Assembly (NCBI GenBank): GCA_012513625.1
Contig: JAAZBW010000155.1
Span: forward strand, 1 to 8,705
Reading direction: 5' to 3'
Source of the DNA: Actinomycetales bacterium
GTDB lineage: Bacteria > Actinomycetota > Actinomycetes > Actinomycetales > Actinomycetaceae
DNA: 8,705 nucleotides
Shown here: positions 5,366-8,705 of the stretch, one piece after another
How positions within the stretch are numbered: position 1 is the stretch's first letter
Layout: every line of letters begins with the position of its first letter
Notes under the pieces: generated by a model
What the model saw: only the letters and a program-made list of their open reading frames with translations
Told to the model about the DNA's origin: nothing
Database searches by the model: none
Translations under genes and position numbers: made by a program

Positions 5366-6931
5366 CTAACGGCCCGTGTGCCGGGCGATGAGGTCCTTCA
5401 GCGCGCCCACGTCTCCCGGCATGTCCACCACATGCCGGTCCGCGTCCGCGAGCGCCGCGAACCGCTCCGGCACCGGGGGCTCCGCGCCGGTCGCCTCCCG
5501 GATCGTCTCCCCAAACTTCACCGGGAGCGCCGTCTCCAACACGACGACGGGGGTCACCGGCCGTCCGTTCGCCCCACCGGCCGCGGTGTCCACGGCGTCG
5601 TCGTCCCGGCCCGCGCCCGAGGGAACAGAAGGGTTCGAGCCCGCCTGCGCTCCGCCGTCGGAGGAGAGGAGGGTGCGGGCGGCGTGGACGGCGTCGGCGG
5701 TGTGCGGGTCCACGAGTACGCCCTCGGTCTCCCACAGGTGGGCGATCTCGGCGAGGCGGTCCGCGTGCGTGGAGGTGGCGGAGACGATGCCGTATCGCTC
5801 GCGGAGGCCCGCGAACTCGGGTGTGCCGGAGAGGTCGAAGAAGCCGTCGGCGGGGAGGGCCACGGCGAACAGTTCGCGGGTGCGCGCGCCGTCGCGGCCG
5901 AGCAGGTCGAAGATGAAGCGCTCGAAGTTCGAGGCCTTCGAGATGTCCATTGAGGGGCTGGAGGTGGCGAGCGTCTCCGCGGAACTGCGCGGGCGGTAGA
6001 CGCCGGTGGAGAAGAACTCGTGGAGCACGTTGTTCTCGTTCGTGGCAAGCACGAGGGTGTGGATGGGGATGCCCATCTCGCGGGCCACATGGCCGGCGAG
6101 GATGTTCCCGAAGTTGCCCGTGGGAACGGCAAACGAGACCTGCTGCGTGACGTCCGTGGTGGCGCGCGCCCAGCACGCCACGTAGTAGATCACCTGGGCC
6201 ACCACGCGCGCCCAGTTGATGGAGTTCACGGCGCCCACATGGTGGCGCGCCTTGAAAGCGGCGTCTGCGTTGACCGCCTTGACGAGGTCCTGGCAGTCGT
6301 CGAATACGCCCTCCACGGCCACGTTCACGATCTGGGGATCGTGGATGGAGAACATCTGCGCCTGCTGGAACGGGGTCATGCGGCCGGCGGGCGAGAGCAT
6401 GATCACGTCCACGCCGCGCCGTCCGAGCATCGCATACTCCGCGGCGGAGCCGGTGTCCCCGGAGGTGGCGCCGACGATCGTGAGCCAGGTGCCGCGGCGG
6501 CCAAGCTCGTACTCGAACAGCACGCCGAGCAGTTGCATCGCCATGTCCTTGAACGCGGCCGTGGGGCCGTTCGAAAGGTGTCCGATCGCCAACCCCGAGC
6601 CCGGGGCGAGGTGGCTCACCGGCACGATCTCCTCGGTGCCGAACGCCTCCTTCGTATAGGCGCGCTCGGCGAGCGCACGGAGGTCCGCGGGCGGGATGTC
6701 CGCCGGATCCACGAACAGGGCGAGCACCTCGGCGGCGAGGGCAGCGTAGCCCTCGGTGGCGAGCAGGGTGCGCCAGTGCTCAAGCGTGGCTGGGCCCACC
6801 CGTGGGTAGTGCTCGGGCACGTAGAGGCCGCCGTCCGCGGCGAGGCCCTCCAACAGGATGTCCGAGAACGAGGCTGTGGGGGCGCCGGATCCGGAGGCGG
6901 AGCGCGGGGCGCGGGTGGAGACGTAACGCAC
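5366..6931 (-). CDS. thrC: Threonine synthase
   Basis: A 521-residue PLP enzyme converting O-phosphohomoserine to threonine, the last step of threonine synthesis, cytoplasmic. Seen: N-terminal MRYVSTRAP and FSDILLEGLAADGGLYVP (22-39), the PLP-lysine motif TAAFKDMAMQ with Lys128, GATSGDTGS (154-162), SPAGRMTPFQQAQMF (180-194), the phosphate-binding glycine loop PTGNFGNILAG (270-280), SSPSMDISKASNFERF (324-339) and VVLETALPVKF (463-473). It closely resembles the Corynebacterium glutamicum type (about 480 residues); the extra length is mainly a Gly/Ala/Ser/Asp-rich insert at about 423-461, in a surface segment before VVLETALP. The start is GTG at 6931, six bases after a -10-like hexamer and without a Shine-Dalgarno. 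No threonine attenuator is possible on a leaderless transcript. hom and thrB are not next to it in this window. It shares direction with the EIIA gene but has its own promoter. Confidence 0.95.
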   Translation of the reverse strand: MRYVSTRAPRSASGSGAPTASFSDILLEGLAADGGLYVPEHYPRVGPATLEHWRTLLATEGYAALAAEVLALFVDPADIPPADLRALAERAYTKEAFGTEEIVPVSHLAPGSGLAIGHLSNGPTAAFKDMAMQLLGVLFEYELGRRGTWLTIVGATSGDTGSAAEYAMLGRRGVDVIMLSPAGRMTPFQQAQMFSIHDPQIVNVAVEGVFDDCQDLVKAVNADAAFKARHHVGAVNSINWARVVAQVIYYVACWARATTDVTQQVSFAVPTGNFGNILAGHVAREMGIPIHTLVLATNENNVLHEFFSTGVYRPRSSAETLATSSPSMDISKASNFERFIFDLLGRDGARTRELFAVALPADGFFDLSGTPEFAGLRERYGIVSATSTHADRLAEIAHLWETEGVLVDPHTADAVHAARTLLSSDGGAQAGSNPSVPSGAGRDDDAVDTAAGGANGRPVTPVVVLETALPVKFGETIREATGAEPPVPERFAALADADRHVVDMPGDVGALKDLIARHTGR

Positions 6932-6937
6932 GATGCC

Positions 6938-6943
6938 AGCCTA
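6938..6943 (-). promoter_or_regulatory. Leaderless-type -10 box of thrC
   Basis: The minus strand reads TAGGCT, then six bases GGCATC, then the GTG start of thrC. The spacing places transcription start on the first base of the start codon. No ribosome binding site is visible. Confidence 0.5.
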
Positions 6944-6960
6944 CCGGGGGTGGGTCCGGC

Positions 6961-6975
6961 AGCCGTGGGACGGCT
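6961..6975. other. Small stem-loop between the 24-bp repeats and the thrC promoter
   Basis: AGCCGT (6961-6966) and ACGGCT (6970-6975) are perfect inverted repeats around a GGG loop. It lies about 18 bases upstream of the thrC -10 box, in the -35 region, and downstream of the EIIA gene, so it could be a weak terminator or an operator. Confidence 0.3.
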
Positions 6976-6983
6976 CAGGCGGC

Positions 6984-7079
6984 GAGGGGCCGGGTCCCGC
7001 CGACCGCGAGGGGCCGGGTCCCGGCGACGGCGTGCGGCCGGGTCCCGGCGACGGCGTGCAGCCGGGTCCCGGCGACGAC
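6984..7079. repeat. Four 24-bp tandem repeats, each with a palindromic core
   Basis: Units lie at 6984-7007, 7008-7031, 7032-7055 and 7056-7079. Units 2-4 share the 13-base core GCCGGGTCCCGGC, which is self-complementary except at its centre base; unit 1 has GCCGGGTCCCGCC. The array fills most of the 159-base gap between the EIIA stop and the thrC start. Each unit can form a small GC hairpin, so the array may end EIIA transcripts. Because 24 is a multiple of three, it stays open in several frames, including the EIIA frame. Confidence 0.85.
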
Positions 7080-7090
7080 GAGGCTCTGGC

Positions 7091-7675
7091 TCAGGGCACG
7101 TCGAAGAGCGGATCTCCGGCGGCCACCAGCCGGCCCCGGGTTCCCACATCGAGGTCCTCCACCCTGAGGCCGGGCACCACCACGAGCACCATGGGCGGAC
7201 GGCCGCGGGAGGCCACGTACTCGGGATCCCAGCGGATGATGGGCGTGCCGGCGGCCACCTCCGTGCCCTCCTCCACGAGGAGCTCGAAGCCCGCTCCCTC
7301 AAGCGAGACGGTGTCAATGCCGAGGTGGACCAGCACGTCCACCTCTCCCTGGAGGATGTAGGCGTGCGGGAAGGCCTTCATGAGGCGTCCGGAAATCGGG
7401 GCCGTGGCGATCTCTCCGATAACTGGCTGCCCCGCCTCGTCCGTACCGGCCTCGTCGGCCAGATCGGGGAACGGTGCGGCCGCCGTCGCTGTCGCACGCT
7501 GCGCGGCGTCCGCGGAACTCGACTCGGCCGCGATCGTGGGCGAGGCCGGCGTGCCCGCCCCCACCCGGGGCTCTACGGCCACACCGGCGCCCACCATCCC
7601 CTGCGCGAAAACGGGATCGGGGACGTCGGCGAGCGGGAGAACCCGGCCAGAGAGCGGGGAGAGAACAGTGATCAT
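7091..7675 (-). CDS. PTS EIIA component, glucose type (EIIA-Glc/Crr-like), single-domain with a long internal insert
   Basis: A 194-residue cytoplasmic phosphocarrier of the PTS EIIA type 1 family that takes phosphate from HPr and passes it to an EIIB domain. Seen: SPLSGRVLPLADVPDPVFA (6-24), GMVGAGVAVEP (26-36), APISGRLMKAFPHAY (92-106), VLVHLGIDTVSLEG (114-127) and the end AAGDPLFDVP. His104 and His117 correspond to the two active-site histidines (75 and 90 in the Escherichia coli protein), His117 being the expected phosphorylation site, so it looks functional. Between GVAVEP and APISG, where E. coli has only about five residues, lie about 54, rich in Ala/Ser/Thr/Asp. No EIIB or EIIC domain is fused or nearby, so it probably serves sugar permeases encoded elsewhere. 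ATG 7675 is preceded directly by GGGGAG, too close for a normal ribosome site; a -10-like hexamer sits at leaderless spacing. Confidence 0.9.
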   Translation of the reverse strand: MITVLSPLSGRVLPLADVPDPVFAQGMVGAGVAVEPRVGAGTPASPTIAAESSSADAAQRATATAAAPFPDLADEAGTDEAGQPVIGEIATAPISGRLMKAFPHAYILQGEVDVLVHLGIDTVSLEGAGFELLVEEGTEVAAGTPIIRWDPEYVASRGRPPMVLVVVPGLRVEDLDVGTRGRLVAAGDPLFDVP

Positions 7676-7681
7676 CTCCCC

Positions 7682-7687
7682 AGTATC
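7682..7687 (-). promoter_or_regulatory. Possible leaderless-type -10 box of the EIIA gene
   Basis: The minus strand reads GATACT (four of six matches to TATAAT), then six bases GGGGAG, then ATG. The spacing is the same as for three other genes in this window, but the hexamer is weaker. The GGGGAG touching the ATG could instead be a poorly placed ribosome site. Confidence 0.35.
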
Positions 7688-7716
7688 TCAACCGTGCTGG
7701 CGGGTGCGGGCAGCAT

Positions 7717-7756
7717 CACGCGTGCGATGGCCCACGCGCACGCCGATTACGCCGAT
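7717..7756. promoter_or_regulatory. Clustered short repeats in the EIIA/MFS divergent region, possible operators
   Basis: The 8-bp palindrome CACGCGTG is at 7717-7724 and its half CACGCG recurs at 7733-7738. GCGTGCG (7720-7726) and CGCACGC (7737-7743) are inverted copies. CGCCGAT appears twice at 7741-7747 and 7750-7756, 9 bases apart, just upstream of the presumed MFS -10 box. The repeats are short and could arise by chance in GC-rich DNA. Confidence 0.25.
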
Positions 7757-7764
7757 CGGGGGAC

Positions 7765-7796
7765 TATCGTGGACGGCAGCCCCACGCCCTCTGGAG
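7765..7796 (+). promoter_or_regulatory. -10 box and ribosome binding site of the MFS gene
   Basis: TATCGT at 7765-7770 fits TAnnnT and predicts a start near 7777. GGAG at 7793-7796 is 5 bases before GTG 7802 and supports that start codon. An upstream in-frame GTG at 7769 overlaps the -10 box and has no ribosome site, so it is less likely. Confidence 0.45.
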
Positions 7797-7801
7797 AACA
7801 C

Positions 7802-8705
7802 GTGCCCACATCCTCTGTCACCGCACCCGAGCGCGCCCTCCAGGGCTGGCGCGGCCGCGAGACCATCCTGCTCTATGCCGCCTACATGCTGGGCGCGTGG
7901 GGCATCAACGGCATGGGCTCGATCCTCCTGCCGCTGCAGGGCGAGTACGGCGTGGCGCGCTCGGGTGTGGCCTTCTACCCCACCCTCTACTCCTCGGGGC
8001 TCATCCTGGTGGGCCTGTTCGGCGCGCGTCTGGTGCGGCGGATCGGCCTGCAGCGCACCCTGGTCCTCGCCCTTGCGCTCACGGTGATCGGGGCGCTCCT
8101 CATGGCGGTGCCCTCACGGCTCATGATCGGGATTGGCGCCCTCGTCTTCGGCGTGGGCGGTGCATTCGTCACCCTCGTGATGCCGGTCCGCTTCGGCATC
8201 CTCCATGGCCGCCGGAGCGCGCGCGCCGTGACCGAGGCGAACGCGGCGGGCTCCGTGGCCGCGATCGTCGCACCCCTCGCGGTGGCGGCCGCCCTCACGC
8301 TGCACCTCGGCTGGCGGGTGGGGTACGTGCTCCCGATCGTGGCGGCGGCCGCCGCGCTGCTGGTCACCTTGCGCAGGGAACTCGCGGAGGCTCCCGGGGT
8401 TGCCTCCACCTCACCCGACGACGACGCCCCCTCCGTTCCCCTGCGCGCCCTCCTCGGCCGGTGGTCGGATATCCCGCTCGCCGTGAGCGCCGAGTTCTCG
8501 CTCGTGTTCTGGGCCGCGGCCGCCATGGTGGAGTGGCACGGCGCGCCGGAGGCGTCCGCCACGGTGGCGGCGGCCTCCTTCCTGGTGGGCATGGCGCTCG
8601 GCCGGATCTTCGGCGGTCCTCTAATGGACCGTTTCGAGCCCAGGATCCTGGTGCTCGGTGGCACACTGACCGCGCTCGCCGGCTTCGCGGTGTTCTGGTC
8701 GGTGC
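7802..8705 (+). CDS. Major facilitator superfamily (MFS) transporter, 3' end missing
   Basis: The frame runs from GTG 7802 without a stop to the right edge, giving 301 residues of a protein likely near 400. A polar N-terminus (1-19) is followed by six predicted helices (about 20-45, 55-77, 84-103, 106-130, 145-168, 172-191), a short Asp/Pro-rich cytoplasmic linker (192-215) and the start of the second half (about 226-246, 253-272, 283-301). GRIFGGPLMDRFEPR (267-281) is the MFS loop signature in the second half; the first-half equivalent, GARLVRRIGLQR (74-85), is degenerate. The family exports or imports small molecules by ion coupling; nothing here shows the substrate. It is divergent from the EIIA gene across 126 bases and has its own -10 box and ribosome site. 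Confidence 0.85.
   Translation, partial: MPTSSVTAPERALQGWRGRETILLYAAYMLGAWGINGMGSILLPLQGEYGVARSGVAFYPTLYSSGLILVGLFGARLVRRIGLQRTLVLALALTVIGALLMAVPSRLMIGIGALVFGVGGAFVTLVMPVRFGILHGRRSARAVTEANAAGSVAAIVAPLAVAAALTLHLGWRVGYVLPIVAAAAALLVTLRRELAEAPGVASTSPDDDAPSVPLRALLGRWSDIPLAVSAEFSLVFWAAAAMVEWHGAPEASATVAAASFLVGMALGRIFGGPLMDRFEPRILVLGGTLTALAGFAVFWSV

Noticed and set aside
5280..6176. A 298-codon minus-strand frame inside thrC and the 55-bp repeat
   Set aside because: Arg/His/Pro/Gly-rich shadow of the thrC frame without a ribosome site or family similarity.
6984..7079. CRISPR array
   Set aside because: The 24-bp units are contiguous with no spacers, and no cas genes are present.
6933..7361. A plus-strand frame reading the 24-bp repeats as GPGPGDGV units
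   Set aside because: It is antisense to the EIIA gene and to the thrC start region, and its repeats simply follow from a 24-base unit staying in frame. No promoter or ribosome site supports it.
1318..8705. A multi-gene defence, secondary-metabolite or quorum-sensing system
   Set aside because: The genes are unrelated housekeeping and transport functions with separate promoters. The AI-2E family name alone is not evidence of signalling, and no luxS or lsr-type gene is present.

Overview
This is a high-GC window (roughly two thirds G+C by eye, strong G/C preference at third codon positions, frequent GTG starts). It looks like an ordinary chromosomal segment of an actinomycete. The threonine synthase closely resembles the Corynebacterium type, and several start codons sit exactly one leaderless-promoter spacing after a -10 hexamer, a common actinobacterial arrangement. 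I see no transposase, integrase, tRNA, rRNA, CRISPR array, phage gene or plasmid function. There are eight protein genes, two of them cut by the window edges.

Layout. 1-1073 (+): 3' part of a secreted M23 peptidase with a Pro-rich linker. 1074-1317: non-coding, with a perfect 25-bp hairpin, a 16-bp direct repeat and a promoter. 1318-2229 (+): AEC-family permease. 2269-3060 (-): pyridoxal/HMP kinase of the dual-cysteine type, converging on the permease. 3134-3640 (-): NUDIX hydrolase. 3772-5259 (+): AI-2E-family membrane protein, divergent from the NUDIX gene. 5239-5363: 55-bp tandem repeat across the convergent gene ends. 5366-6931 (-): threonine synthase thrC. 6932-7090: four 24-bp palindromic tandem repeats. 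7091-7675 (-): glucose-type PTS EIIA with an unusual internal insert. 7802-8705 (+): MFS transporter, cut by the right edge and divergent from the EIIA gene.

The genes do not form one pathway. Housekeeping metabolism (B6/thiamine salvage, threonine synthesis, PTS phosphotransfer, nucleotide clean-up) is interleaved with membrane transporters and a cell-wall hydrolase. Most genes seem to have their own promoter. One weak link is that threonine synthase needs pyridoxal phosphate, which the kinase could supply, but the two genes are not in one operon.

I found no convincing new multi-gene system. The points most worth a second look are: four genes with leaderless-type promoters, including both members of a divergent pair; the 24-bp repeats, which also read as an in-frame Pro/Gly/Ser tail beyond the EIIA stop; the 55-bp repeat that duplicates a gene end with its hairpin; low-complexity inserts in EIIA and ThrC; and the two-cysteine signature of the kinase.
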